Source: Rhizobium sp. PDO1-076 (GTDB lineage Bacteria; Pseudomonadota; Alphaproteobacteria; Rhizobiales; Rhizobiaceae). Taken from it: 64,000 bases of DNA. Below, one piece after another: positions 1 to 8,309 of the stretch; the first letter of the stretch is position 1; every line of letters starts with the position of its first letter. The stretch is taken from NCBI RefSeq assembly GCF_000247475.1, contig NZ_AHZC01000011.1:16432-80431 (forward strand). Direction: 5' to 3'. The position numbers and the translations under genes were made by a program. Under the pieces are notes generated by a model. The model saw only the letters and a program-made list of their open reading frames with translations. It had not been told where the DNA came from and ran no database searches.

Positions 1-123
1 GAAGAAGCCGTTGCCGAGCGACTTGACGACCAGTGCGATCTTCATGTCGGCGGCCTGTACGGCCGAGCCCATGGAGGCGATGGCAAATACCACGCCCGCC
101 AGCAATGTCTTAGACAGTTTCAT
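1..123 (-). CDS. rhaS: Sugar ABC transporter substrate-binding protein, N-terminal fragment (rhamnose, RhaS-like)
   Basis: Only the first 41 codons lie in the window; the gene runs off the left edge. The N-terminus has a Lys-containing start, a hydrophobic stretch and an Ala-X-Ala-like cleavage site near residue 24, followed by a mature start (ADMKIALVVKSLGNGFF) typical of periplasmic sugar-binding proteins of the ribose/rhamnose class. A strong GGGAGG ribosome site precedes the ATG. It lies 56 bp downstream of rhaR on the same strand. In Rhizobium leguminosarum the order rhaR-rhaS-rhaT-P-Q-U-K is known, so the rhamnose importer is expected beyond the window. The assignment to rhamnose rests on the neighbours, because the fragment itself is too short. 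Confidence 0.75.
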   Translation of the reverse strand, partial: MKLSKTLLAGVVFAIASMGSAVQAADMKIALVVKSLGNGFF

Positions 124-179
124 ATTTTTCCTCCCAGGTTGATGAACTGCTGAACTCCCCCGCGTCAGCCAGATAAAGG

Positions 180-992
180 TCAGGCGACTGACGTGGTATC
201 CTCCTTTTCCGATGAAGCCGCCGGCCTCACCGTAATCAGCTTGATGCCGGCGTCGGTGACCATATTGGCCGCCTCGTCGGAAATTCTGTCGTCGGTAATG
301 ATGGTCGAAACCTTGTCGAGCGGGCACAGAATGAGGCTGGACCGCTTGGCGAACTTGCTCGAGTCGACCATGACGATCAGCTCTTCCGCCTGGCGAACCA
401 GTTTCTGCTCGCTCTGGATGACCAGGGCATCGGATTCCATCACGCCGAGGGCGTTGATGCCTTGCGCGCCAATGAAGATGCGTCGGGCGTAGAAATTGCG
501 GATCGCGTCATTTTCGAAAGGCGACAGGATAAGGCTCTGGTCGCGATAGATCGCGCCGCCGGGCACCGACACGTTGCATTTCGAATGTTTGACCAGATGT
601 TCGGCAATGGCGAAGGAATTGGTCATCACCTGCAGGCGGCGGGCCGACATGAAGTGCACCATCTGGAATGTTGTGGTGCCGCCATTGATGATGATCGAAT
701 CGCCTTCCTCGCACAAATCGACGGCGGCGCGCGCAATTGCGCGTTTCTTGTCGATGTTGACCGATTCGGAAACCCGGAAGGGGCGCGCGGCCAGATTTCC
801 CAGCTGTGGCGGGTGCACGGCCTCGGCGCCCCCGCGGACACGACGAAGCTTTCCCTGCACATGCAGAGAGGCGATGTCCCGGCGGATTGTGGCTTCGGAT
901 GCCTCGGTCAATTCAGCGATATCCTGCACGGTGACAACCGGCTTTTCCTGGATCGCGCTGAGTATGATGCGGTGGCGTTCGCGTTCGTGCAT
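180..992 (-). CDS. rhaR: DeoR-family transcriptional regulator of rhamnose catabolism
   Basis: The 270-residue protein has an N-terminal winged helix-turn-helix (about residues 5-60, with the EATIRRDIASL recognition helix typical of DeoR proteins) and a C-terminal DeoR sensor domain of the phosphosugar-binding type. Length and layout match the DeoR family. An AGGAGG site precedes the ATG. It is divergent from rhaD and upstream of rhaS. In R. leguminosarum RhaR represses the rhamnose genes. The inducer is not evident from the sequence; for this family it is usually a phosphorylated sugar. Confidence 0.85.
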   Translation of the reverse strand: MHERERHRIILSAIQEKPVVTVQDIAELTEASEATIRRDIASLHVQGKLRRVRGGAEAVHPPQLGNLAARPFRVSESVNIDKKRAIARAAVDLCEEGDSIIINGGTTTFQMVHFMSARRLQVMTNSFAIAEHLVKHSKCNVSVPGGAIYRDQSLILSPFENDAIRNFYARRIFIGAQGINALGVMESDALVIQSEQKLVRQAEELIVMVDSSKFAKRSSLILCPLDKVSTIITDDRISDEAANMVTDAGIKLITVRPAASSEKEDTTSVA

Positions 993-1194
993 GGGGTTCC
1001 TCCTAATCCTGATTTATTCGTATTGTTTTTATCCTGTCAATCAGAAACGATCAAAAAAGATAATATTGCAGCGCACAATGAAAAGAGATGAGCGAAATTG
1101 ATTGACAATCGACGATTCGATGCGCGATACCGTTCGGCAAGAAGGAGATGGGTCCGTGCATTTCGGCCCATGAACAACTACCTGGGAGGATGTC
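993..1194. promoter_or_regulatory. Divergent rhaR/rhaD promoter region with candidate operator
   Basis: This 202-bp AT-rich intergenic region separates divergent rhaR and rhaD. It holds a perfect inverted repeat GATTG-A-CAATC at 1100-1110 and A/T-rich GAAACGATC and GCGAAATTG-like stretches. These are plausible DeoR-type operator parts. No -35/-10 pair stands out. The leader in front of rhaD (GGGAGGATGTC) resembles the one in front of rhaS. Confidence 0.4.
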
Positions 1195-3291
1195 ATGACG
1201 GGCCAAACCCGCCTTCTCGATAATCGTTGGGATGATGCCTATGCTGCCAAGCTCGATGAGCCGGGCAAGCTGCTTTATCGTTCGAACCTGCTCGGTGCGG
1301 ACAAGCGCATCACCAACTACGGCGGTGGCAATACCTCGGCCAAGGTGATGGAAACCGATCCGCTGACCGGTGAAAAGGTCAAGGTTCTCTGGGTCAAGGG
1401 CTCGGGGGGCGACGTCGGGACGATCAAGCTCGATGGCTTCTCCACCCTCTACCAAGACAAGCTCGAAGCCTTGAAGGGAATCTACAAGGGCGTGCATGAC
1501 GAAGATCGCATGGTCGGCTTCCTGCCCCATTGCACCTTCAACCTGAACCCGCGCGCGGCATCGATCGACACGCCTTTGCACGGTTTCGTGCCGTTCACGC
1601 ATGTCGACCACATGCATCCGGACGCGATCATTGCGGTCGCGGCCTCCAAGAATTCCAAGGAACTGACGCAAGCCATCTTCGGTGCCGATATCGGTTGGCT
1701 GCCTTGGCGCCGTCCGGGCTTCCAGCTCGGTCTCGATCTCGAAGCCTTCGTCAAGGCGAACCCGAATGCCAAGGGTGTGGTGCTTGAAAGCCACGGTCTC
1801 TTCACCTGGGCGAATGACGCCAAGGATTGCTACCTGCTGACGCTCGAAATCATCAACAAGGCGATCGAGTGGTTTGCCAAGGAAACCGAAGGCAAGACCA
1901 TCTTCGGCGGCGCCATTTCTAAGAGCCTGCCGGTTGCCGAGCGTCGCGCCATCGCGGCCAGGCTGATGCCGGAAATTCGCGGCCGGATCGGCAAGGCGGA
2001 GCGCAAGCTCGGCCATTTCGACGATCAGGACGCCGTGCTCGAATTCGTCAACTCCAAGCAGTTGCAGCCGCTCGGTGCGCTCGGCACGTCTTGCCCCGAC
2101 CATTTCCTGCGCACCAAGATCCGTCCGCTGATCGTCGATTTCGATCCGGCCAAGCCGGATGTCGATGCCGTTCTTGCCGGTCTCGACAAGGCGCTTGAGG
2201 ACTACCGCGCCGACTACACGCGCTATTATGAAGCCTGCAAGCACGACAACTCGCCGAAGATCCGCGATCCCAATCCGGTAATCTTCCTGGTGCCGGGCGT
2301 CGGCATGCTGTCCTTTGCCAAGGACAAGGCAACGGCCCGCATCGCCGGCGAGTTCTATGTGAATGCGATCAACGTGATGAAGGGTGCCTCAACGGTTTCC
2401 GAATATCAGGGGCTGCCGGAACAGGAAGCCTTCGACATCGAATACTGGCTGCTGGAAGAAGCGAAACTCCAGCGCATGCCGAAGCCGAAGAGCCTGGCTG
2501 GCAAAGTCGCCTTCGTCACCGGCGGTGCCGGCGGCATCGGCCGCGCTACGGCCGAACGGCTGGTCTCGGAAGGCGCCTGCGTGGTCTTGGCCGATATCGA
2601 TGCCAAGGCGCTTGCGGATACGACGGCAGACTTTACCAAGCGTCACGGCGGCGATGCTGTGCGTTCGGTGCCGCTCGACGTGACCCAGGAAGATGCGGTT
2701 CTGCAGTCCTTCCTCGAAGCTTCGGTCGAATTCGGCGGCGTCGACATTCTGGTCTCGAATGCCGGTATCGCGTCCTCGGCTCCGGTCGAAGATACGACGC
2801 TTGCGATGTGGAACAAGAATATCGACATTCTCGCGACCGGCTATTTCCTCGTTTCGCGCGAAGCCTTCCGCCTGTTCCGCCGTCAGGGGCTGGGCGGCAA
2901 CGTCGTCTTCGTCGCTTCGAAGAACGGTCTTGCTTCGTCACCCAATGCTTCGGCCTATTGCACGGCCAAAGCTGCGGAAATCCATCTTGCGCGGTGCCTG
3001 GCACTGGAAGGTGCAGATGCCGGCATCCGCGTCAACACAGTCAACCCGGATGCCGTCTTGCGCGGTTCGAAGATCTGGAACGGCGAATGGCGCGAGCAGC
3101 GTGCGGCGTCCTCGAAGATCGAGGTGGACGATCTCGAGGAGCACTACCGCAAGCGCTCGATGTTGAAGCTCAACGTGTTCCCGGAAGACATTGCCGAGGC
3201 GATCTACTTCCTGGCGTCCGACCTTTCAGCCAAGTCGACCGGCAACATCATTAATGTCGATGCCGGCAACGCCCAGAGCTTTACCCGATAA
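1195..3291 (+). CDS. rhaD: Bifunctional rhamnulose-1-phosphate aldolase / short-chain dehydrogenase
   Basis: The 698-residue two-domain protein combines a class II aldolase/adducin N-terminal half with a short-chain dehydrogenase C-terminal half. The likely zinc site is H136-V-D-H139-M-H141. The SDR half has the nucleotide-binding GGAGGIG at residues 443-449 and the catalytic Y588-xxx-K592. The aldolase would split L-rhamnulose-1-phosphate into dihydroxyacetone phosphate and L-lactaldehyde, and the dehydrogenase probably oxidises lactaldehyde to lactate. This fusion is the known rhizobial RhaD and has a normal length. A GGGAGG site lies 8 bp before the ATG. A hairpin follows at 3305-3336, which is unexpected if rhaD and rhaI form one operon. 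Confidence 0.93.
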   Translation: MTGQTRLLDNRWDDAYAAKLDEPGKLLYRSNLLGADKRITNYGGGNTSAKVMETDPLTGEKVKVLWVKGSGGDVGTIKLDGFSTLYQDKLEALKGIYKGVHDEDRMVGFLPHCTFNLNPRAASIDTPLHGFVPFTHVDHMHPDAIIAVAASKNSKELTQAIFGADIGWLPWRRPGFQLGLDLEAFVKANPNAKGVVLESHGLFTWANDAKDCYLLTLEIINKAIEWFAKETEGKTIFGGAISKSLPVAERRAIAARLMPEIRGRIGKAERKLGHFDDQDAVLEFVNSKQLQPLGALGTSCPDHFLRTKIRPLIVDFDPAKPDVDAVLAGLDKALEDYRADYTRYYEACKHDNSPKIRDPNPVIFLVPGVGMLSFAKDKATARIAGEFYVNAINVMKGASTVSEYQGLPEQEAFDIEYWLLEEAKLQRMPKPKSLAGKVAFVTGGAGGIGRATAERLVSEGACVVLADIDAKALADTTADFTKRHGGDAVRSVPLDVTQEDAVLQSFLEASVEFGGVDILVSNAGIASSAPVEDTTLAMWNKNIDILATGYFLVSREAFRLFRRQGLGGNVVFVASKNGLASSPNASAYCTAKAAEIHLARCLALEGADAGIRVNTVNPDAVLRGSKIWNGEWREQRAASSKIEVDDLEEHYRKRSMLKLNVFPEDIAEAIYFLASDLSAKSTGNIINVDAGNAQSFTR

Positions 3292-3304
3292 GCTATCCTC
3301 CTGG

Positions 3305-3336
3305 GTCCCGCGGCGGCGCAAATGCCGCTGCGGGAC
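3305..3336. terminator. Hairpin between rhaD and the Pmp3/YqaE gene
   Basis: A 13-bp stem with one G-U wobble (3305-3317 with 3324-3336) and a 6-base loop is followed on the + strand by a moderately T-rich tract. It sits between convergent rhaD and the small gene at 3342-3500, so it could end both transcripts. Confidence 0.6.
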
Positions 3337-3341
3337 TGACC

Positions 3342-3500
3342 TTACTTTCTGAGAATAACCCAGATTGCATGGATTATACCCGGCACATAGCCGCAGAGTG
3401 TCAGCAGGATATTCAGCCAGAATTGAAGGCCGATACCGACCTGGAGGAAAACGCCGACAGGCGGCAGGATAATGGCAAGCAGAATGCGTAGAACGTCCAT
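3342..3500 (-). CDS. Small Pmp3/YqaE-family membrane protein
   Basis: The 52-residue, very hydrophobic protein has two predicted membrane helices (about residues 3-22 and 27-48). It carries the Pmp3/YqaE signature: LLAIILPPVGVFLQVG, a short loop, and an N-I-L-L-T-L-C-G-Y-x-P-G-I-I-H-A half. Relatives in yeast and plants affect membrane potential under salt and cold stress; the bacterial role is unclear. The start was set at the internal ATG that gives the family's usual length; the longer in-frame extension overlaps rhaI antisense and is not credible. It lies on the opposite strand between rhaD and rhaI, which is unusual. Confidence 0.85.
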   Translation of the reverse strand: MDVLRILLAIILPPVGVFLQVGIGLQFWLNILLTLCGYVPGIIHAIWVILRK

Positions 3501-3575
3501 GATGACTCCGGTTCTCTGGATTGGTTCAGTTAAACGCGGATGGAACAAAATCGTTCGCGTGAGGAGGAGGAAATA

Positions 3576-4868
3576 ATGACGGACAGCAAGATTTCGGGCG
3601 ATTTCATCGCCGAAGACAATGACAAGCGCGCAGCTGCGCTCAAATCCGATTACGCGGCGCTCGGCGAGAAGCTGGCGCGTAGCAATATTGACATCAACGC
3701 GGTTACCGCCAAGGTCGCCGAATTCTTCGTCGCCGTTCCGTCCTGGGGTGTGGGTACCGGGGGCACCCGATTTGCCCGCTTTCCGGGCCTTGGCGAACCG
3801 CGCCATATCTTCGACAAGCTCGATGACTGCTCTGTCATCAACGAACTGACCCGCGCGACACCGACGGTTTCGCTGCATATACCGTGGGACAAGACCGATC
3901 CTAAGGAGTTGAAGGCCAAGGGCGACCAGCTCGGTCTCGGCTTCGACGCGATGAACTCGAATACATTCTCCGACGCGCCGGATCAGGCGAATTCCTACAA
4001 ATACGGCTCGCTCAGCCATGTGGATGCGGCGACCCGCGCGCAGGCCGTCGAACATAACATCGAATGCATCGAGATCGGCAATGCGATCGGCTCGAAGGCG
4101 CTGACCGTGTGGGTTGGTGATGGCTCGAACTTCCCCGGACAGACGAATTTCACCAGGAGCTTCGAGCGCTATCTCGCGGCCATGGCGGATATCTACAAGG
4201 CGTTGCCGGATGACTGGCGGCTGTTTTCCGAGCACAAGATGTACGAGCCCGCTTTCTATTCGACGGTCGTGCAGGACTGGGGCACGAGCTATCTGATCGC
4301 CCAGACGCTTGGCCCGAAGGCGCAATGCCTCGTCGACCTCGGGCATCATGCGCCCAATACCAATATCGAAATGATCGTTGCCCGACTGATCCAGTTCGGC
4401 AAGCTCGGTGGTTTCCACTTCAACGATTCCAAGTATGGCGACGACGATCTCGATGCCGGTTCTGTCGAGCCTTACCGCCTGTTCCTGGTGTTCAACGAGC
4501 TGGTCGACGCCGAGTATCGCGGCGTAAAGGGCTTCCATCCGGCTCATATGATCGACCAGAGCCACAATGTGACCGATCCGATCGAAAGCCTGATCTCGAG
4601 TGCCAATGAAATCCGTCGCGCCTATGCGCAGGCGCTTCTGGTCGATCGTGCAGCACTTGAAGGTTACCAGAACGGCAATGACGCGCTGATGGCGACGGAA
4701 ACATTGAAGCGTGCCTACCGCACCGATGTCGAAGCGATCCTGGCCGAAGCCCGTCGTCGCACCGGTGGGGCTATCGATCCGATCGCATCCTATCGCGCCA
4801 GCGGTTACCGGGCAAAGGTCGCGGCCGAACGTCCGGCAGTGAAGGGCGGTTCGGGCGGCATCGTCTGA
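3576..4868 (+). CDS. rhaI: L-rhamnose isomerase, rhizobial type
   Basis: The 430-residue protein is of the xylose-isomerase TIM-barrel fold and matches the rhizobial L-rhamnose isomerase family rather than the E. coli RhaA type. Likely metal-binding acidic and His residues lie in segments such as SEHKMYEPAF, LVDLGHHAPNTNIE and GFHFNDSKYGDDD. It converts L-rhamnose to L-rhamnulose. The start at 3576 was chosen because a GAGGAGGAGG ribosome site lies just upstream; an ATG 36 bp earlier has no such site. Between rhaD and this gene lie a hairpin and an antisense gene, so rhaI may have its own promoter. Confidence 0.92.
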   Translation: MTDSKISGDFIAEDNDKRAAALKSDYAALGEKLARSNIDINAVTAKVAEFFVAVPSWGVGTGGTRFARFPGLGEPRHIFDKLDDCSVINELTRATPTVSLHIPWDKTDPKELKAKGDQLGLGFDAMNSNTFSDAPDQANSYKYGSLSHVDAATRAQAVEHNIECIEIGNAIGSKALTVWVGDGSNFPGQTNFTRSFERYLAAMADIYKALPDDWRLFSEHKMYEPAFYSTVVQDWGTSYLIAQTLGPKAQCLVDLGHHAPNTNIEMIVARLIQFGKLGGFHFNDSKYGDDDLDAGSVEPYRLFLVFNELVDAEYRGVKGFHPAHMIDQSHNVTDPIESLISSANEIRRAYAQALLVDRAALEGYQNGNDALMATETLKRAYRTDVEAILAEARRRTGGAIDPIASYRASGYRAKVAAERPAVKGGSGGIV

Positions 4869-4897
4869 GCGGTCCCATTCGATGGCGCAAATGAAAA

Positions 4898-4930
4898 CGC
4901 CCGGACCGCAAGGTCCGGGCGTCTCTCTTT
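4898..4930. terminator. Bidirectional rho-independent terminator after rhaI
   Basis: A 10-bp GC-rich perfect stem (CGCCCGGACC/GGTCCGGGCG) has a GCAA tetraloop. It is followed by TCTCTCTTT on the + strand and by TTTT on the - strand. It sits between convergent rhaI and the BI-1 gene. Confidence 0.85.
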
Positions 4931-4964
4931 GGGTGCTTCTCCCGACGCTATTTTGAGCGTTCTG

Positions 4965-5684
4965 TTATTCTTCGCGCTGGCCGGTCAGGCTCAGCAGCAT
5001 CTGGAACAAGTTGACGAAGTTCAGATAAAGCGACAGCGCGCCGAAGACGGCCAGCTTCTGCTGGCTCTCCTGGTCGACGTTCTCGGCATACTGTTCCTTG
5101 ATGTTCTGCGTGTCGTAGGCAGTCAGGCCGACGAAGACCACAACACCGATGACCGAGACTGCGAACTGCAGGGCGCTCGAGCCGAGGAAGATGTTGACGA
5201 CCGAGGCGATCACAATACCGATCAGGCCCATCATCAGGAACGAACCCATCTTCGCCAGATCACGCTTGGTCGTGTAGCCATAGAGGCTGGTCGCGCCGAA
5301 CATGGTGGCGGTGATGAAGAAGGTGCGTGCGATCGATGCGCCGGTGAAGACCAGGAACACCGATGCCAGCGAGAGGCCCATCACTGCGCAGAAGGCCCAG
5401 AAAGCCATCTGTGCGCTCGAAGCCGACATGGTCTGGATGCGGAACGAGAAGAAGAAGACGAAGGCAAGCGGCGCAAGCATCACGACCCATTTCAATGGGG
5501 ACGAGAAGATCGGCACATAGAGGGCGGGCGTCGAGCCGACGAAGTAGGCGACCAGGCCGGTGATGGCCAGGCCAAGCCCCATATAGTTGTAGACGCGCAG
5601 CATGTGCTGGCGCAGGCCCTCGTCGAAAAGGGCAGCGGACTGTGCCTGGCTACCGTAGCCGAAGCGGTTCTGGATAGGATCCAT
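4965..5684 (-). CDS. Bax inhibitor-1 / YccA family integral membrane protein
   Basis: The 239-residue protein has about seven hydrophobic helices and ends in the family pattern AYDTQNIKEQY...FGALSLYLNFVNLFQMLL. The first roughly 25 residues form a soluble tail, then the helices begin at HMLRVYNYMGLGLAITG. BI-1/YbhL/YccA proteins are inner-membrane proteins; some act as pH-sensitive calcium leak channels or interact with FtsH. The start at 5684 has an AAGGAGG site and gives the normal family length. It is monocistronic, closed downstream by a shared terminator. Confidence 0.9.
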   Translation of the reverse strand: MDPIQNRFGYGSQAQSAALFDEGLRQHMLRVYNYMGLGLAITGLVAYFVGSTPALYVPIFSSPLKWVVMLAPLAFVFFFSFRIQTMSASSAQMAFWAFCAVMGLSLASVFLVFTGASIARTFFITATMFGATSLYGYTTKRDLAKMGSFLMMGLIGIVIASVVNIFLGSSALQFAVSVIGVVVFVGLTAYDTQNIKEQYAENVDQESQQKLAVFGALSLYLNFVNLFQMLLSLTGQREE

Positions 5685-5722
5685 CGTCAAGTACCTCCTT
5701 GGTGAGTTCAGTAAACGTGCGT

Positions 5723-6496
5723 TCAATAAAGGGTGCGTGCGAGTTTGCGGGCCTTGTCGGCCAGCGCATCCGCGTTTCGGGTTTCGGAGATCAGCGCGTA
5801 GGCGACTTCGCCAATCTGCCAATAGGCTGCCTGCGTTTCACCTTCCTGCTGCAGCAAGACCTGCTGGACGGCGAAGGTGCCTGGGCGAACGGCAAAAAGA
5901 GACAGACGCTCGCCCTTGCCGGCCTCGACTTCGAGCTCGACGCTCGGCCCATAGGTCGAGGGGAAAACCTGCGCGTTCCGGATCGACCAGTGCGCCGGCA
6001 TCTCCGGCATCACGATCGCGGTTGCCGAACGGATGTCCGCCGGGTCGAAGGCATCTACCTCTGACTGCGACGGCATCTGTTGGCGCAGTTCCGCGGTCTG
6101 GTGGGCGCGCATGGCTTCCTCGACAAATGCCGGCGGCGGTACGGACGCGACGACCTCTCCGACACCCAGCGGAGCGATCCAGCCGTGGGCGGCCCAGCCC
6201 GCGCCGACGAACAGCGTTATCATCGCGGCACGACGAAACAGGTCGAAGGTCCGGCGACGGCTGAACGCTCTTTCAAGCGTTCGTGCGGCATCGCGGGTTT
6301 CGATCTTGCTGACGCTCGGCAGGCCGGCAAGCGACAGCCGAAGTTCGTCGCGCACGCGCAGGTCAGCCATCACCTGGGCGGCTACTTCAGGGCGCTCCGA
6401 CAGATAGGCTTCCACCTCGATGCGGCGACCGACATCGAGCTGATCGTCGACATAGGCGTGCAGGTCGGCTTCGATTACGGGATCATTGCTGGTCAT
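5723..6496 (-). CDS. Transmembrane anti-sigma factor partner of the adjacent ECF sigma factor
   Basis: The 257-residue protein has a cytoplasmic N-terminal part with the anti-sigma pattern ADLHAYVDDQLDVGRR...YLSERPEVA (residues 10-40), one membrane helix near residues 90-110 and a periplasmic remainder. It overlaps the sigma gene by 14 bp. A GGAGG site embedded in the end of the sigma gene sits 7-8 bases before ATG 6496, which is why this start is preferred over a weaker ATG 15 bp upstream. Family and position indicate that it holds the ECF sigma factor inactive at the membrane. The ZAS zinc motif HxxxCxxC is not present. Confidence 0.82.
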   Translation of the reverse strand: MTSNDPVIEADLHAYVDDQLDVGRRIEVEAYLSERPEVAAQVMADLRVRDELRLSLAGLPSVSKIETRDAARTLERAFSRRRTFDLFRRAAMITLFVGAGWAAHGWIAPLGVGEVVASVPPPAFVEEAMRAHQTAELRQQMPSQSEVDAFDPADIRSATAIVMPEMPAHWSIRNAQVFPSTYGPSVELEVEAGKGERLSLFAVRPGTFAVQQVLLQQEGETQAAYWQIGEVAYALISETRNADALADKARKLARTLY

Positions 6497-7028
6497 CGGG
6501 GGTGCCTCCAACGATGCGTAGGTGGGTCACCTGAGCGGTCCCTTCCTTGTCTTCAATTGCGCGAAGGCGGGCTCTCGCCCGCGAGATGCGCGACATCAGC
6601 GTTCCGACCGGAATGCCGAGCACATTTGCGGCTTCCTGATAGGACAGTTCTTCCATGGCCACGAGATGCAGCGCTTCGCGCTGGTCTTCCGGCAGAGCCA
6701 GAAACGCATTTCGAACCTGTTTAAGCCGAACGGAATGTTCCTGGTCGGCCGGTATCGACTGCGGCACCAGGTCCAGCGTAGCCGCATCGCGTCTCACAGT
6801 GGCGCGCTTGTAGCGCAAGCGGTCGATATGCGTGTTGTGCAGGACCGAAAGCAGCCAGTTGCGGATATTGGCGCCGGTGCGGAAGGTCGATTGCTTTTCA
6901 AGCGCGCGCACCAGCGTGTCGTGCACCAGATCTTCGGCTTCATCCGGATCACGCGCCAGGGATCGTGCATAGCGTCGCAAGGCTGCGAGCTGTCCAATCA
7001 CGTTGAAAGGGTGCGTTCCGGGTTTCAT
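6483..7028 (-). CDS. ECF-family RNA polymerase sigma factor
   Basis: The 181-residue protein has sigma region 2 (LARDPDEAEDLVHDTLVRAL, then NIRNWLLSVLHNTHIDRLR) and region 4 (LPEDQREALHLVAMEELSYQEAANVLGIPVGTLMSRISRARARL). The two regions are joined by a short linker, as in ECF sigma factors. No NepR/PhyR genes are adjacent, so it is probably not the general stress sigma factor EcfG itself. Upstream, GGGAAT and CGTATA spaced by 17 bp (7039-7067 region) could be an autoregulated ECF promoter. It is co-transcribed and overlaps with its anti-sigma gene. Confidence 0.9.
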   Translation of the reverse strand: MKPGTHPFNVIGQLAALRRYARSLARDPDEAEDLVHDTLVRALEKQSTFRTGANIRNWLLSVLHNTHIDRLRYKRATVRRDAATLDLVPQSIPADQEHSVRLKQVRNAFLALPEDQREALHLVAMEELSYQEAANVLGIPVGTLMSRISRARARLRAIEDKEGTAQVTHLRIVGGTPDDQQ

Positions 7029-7094
7029 GCCTCAGTATACGAACCCCGGGAGATGTTTATTCCCCGATGATCAAAAATATTTTGGCCCGCTCGA

Positions 7095-7733
7095 TTATGC
7101 GCCGATTGCCCAACCAAGGCTGCGCAGTGCGCCATAGATCAGGCCGCCGGAGGTTGCCAGCGCAATGATGCCAAGCGCAACTCCGAGCATGGCCACCAAG
7201 CCATCCCGCTCCATCAGCCCGAGGGCGATCATGACCAGGGCGGCAACCGGCAGGAAGTTGCCGAACGGAATGGGCAGGGCGACGGCAATGGCCAGCAGGA
7301 AAACCGGAATGCCCAGCAGCGCTTGTGCCGTGCGGCCGGCAAAATGGCGCATGCGGTTGCGGCGCAGGAGCGTTTCAACGCGCAGGACCAGCGGGCTGGT
7401 ATAGCGGACCATCAGGCTTATCACCTTTGCCGATATGCGTCGTCGACCAAGAAACGCGGGCAGCCATATGCGCTGGAAGCCGGCCATGACCTGCACGGAA
7501 ATGATGGCGAGACAGGTGCCAAAGACCATGCCGAAGGGACCGGGTATCGGGGTCAGCGCGGGCAGGGACAAGATCAGAATGGCGAAGGCGATGCTGGTCC
7601 GGCCCATGGCTGCCAGCAATTCGTCAAGGCTGACCGAACCTGCGGTATCCGCATGGCTCACCAGCATCGCCAATCGCAAAGAAGCGACGCCGGGCTTGCG
7701 GTCATTGTTCGGTGACATGTCAGGGTCGCTCAT
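7095..7733 (-). CDS. ExoD-family exopolysaccharide synthesis membrane protein
   Basis: The 212-residue protein belongs to the ExoD family. It has an N-terminal soluble segment (about 35 residues), the conserved LDELLAAMGRTSIAFAILILSLPALTPIPGP stretch, and several hydrophobic segments towards the C-terminus. ExoD of Sinorhizobium meliloti is needed for normal exopolysaccharide production and alkaline tolerance; the biochemical function is unknown. The start at 7733 (preceded by AGGAAATGAG) gives the usual family length. The reading frame stays open upstream, but that part overlaps the divergent promoter region and lacks family similarity. Confidence 0.78.
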   Translation of the reverse strand: MSDPDMSPNNDRKPGVASLRLAMLVSHADTAGSVSLDELLAAMGRTSIAFAILILSLPALTPIPGPFGMVFGTCLAIISVQVMAGFQRIWLPAFLGRRRISAKVISLMVRYTSPLVLRVETLLRRNRMRHFAGRTAQALLGIPVFLLAIAVALPIPFGNFLPVAALVMIALGLMERDGLVAMLGVALGIIALATSGGLIYGALRSLGWAIGA

Positions 7734-7878
7734 CTCATTTCCTGCTCGTTTCGCGGGGGGACATGTAGGATCGGCTGGCGTCAACACAAGGCGGGGCAGG
7801 TCGGTTGCTGTTGCGCCGTGGAGACGGTCGCCGCTTCGCATGTCGCCGGAACGCATGTCAGGCCAGTGGAACCCTTGA

Positions 7879-7903
7879 GGAACTCTTTGGCGGTCGCTGT
7901 GTT
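7879..7903 (+). promoter_or_regulatory. Candidate general-stress (EcfG-type) promoter
   Basis: GGAAC at 7879-7883, a 16-bp spacer and TGTT at 7900-7903 match the alphaproteobacterial EcfG consensus GGAAC-N16/17-CGTT with one mismatch. It lies 33 bp before the start of the hydrophilic protein at 7936. Confidence 0.45.
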
Positions 7904-7935
7904 GTTCTCCCATGACAACAGAGGAGATATCGAAC

Positions 7936-8226
7936 ATGGCCGACGTTGAAGCAGCAAAACATCACAACAGCCAGTCGCCGACAACGAGTGGTCCGGTGGC
8001 CGGCCCGCAGGCGCACCGCGCCGAACAGGGCGGCAAGGCCCCAGCCGAACGCGAGCCTTCAGGGGAGCGGAAGGGGGCTATCGCGGAGGATGAAAAGCAG
8101 ACGAAAAGCAGCGGGCCGGTGGCTGGACCGCATGCGCGCAAGGATTTGCAGGACGACATGAAGACGCCCGGAACGGGAGCATTGCCCGATTCCGGCACGC
8201 GCGAAGTGGATGTCGGTCCCGATTGA
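7936..8226 (+). CDS. Hydrophilic repeat-containing protein of unknown function
   Basis: The 96-residue protein is low in hydrophobic residues and rich in charged, Gly, Pro, Ser and Thr residues, so it is probably disordered. It contains an imperfect duplication, SGPVAGPQAH at residues 18-27 and SGPVAGPHAR at 59-68. There is no signal peptide and no Cys. A GAGGAG site lies about 8 bases before ATG 7936; an ATG 24 bp earlier overlaps that site and is less likely. A stress-type promoter lies upstream and a strong terminator follows. No function is assigned; a stress-induced protective protein is one guess. Confidence 0.7.
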   Translation: MADVEAAKHHNSQSPTTSGPVAGPQAHRAEQGGKAPAEREPSGERKGAIAEDEKQTKSSGPVAGPHARKDLQDDMKTPGTGALPDSGTREVDVGPD

Positions 8227-8257
8227 CCGAAACTCTCTTTCAGGCATCAAGATCATG

Positions 8258-8288
8258 GTTCAGGCCGGCGCGTGACGCCGGCCTGAAC
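8258..8288. terminator. Strong hairpin between convergent genes
   Basis: A perfect 13-bp stem (8258-8270 with 8276-8288) has a 5-base loop and is followed on the + strand by GAGTTTTGGG. It probably ends the gene at 7936-8226 and, in the other direction, the DUF475 gene. Confidence 0.75.
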
Positions 8289-8309
8289 GAGTTTTGGGTC
8301 GTCTAACAA

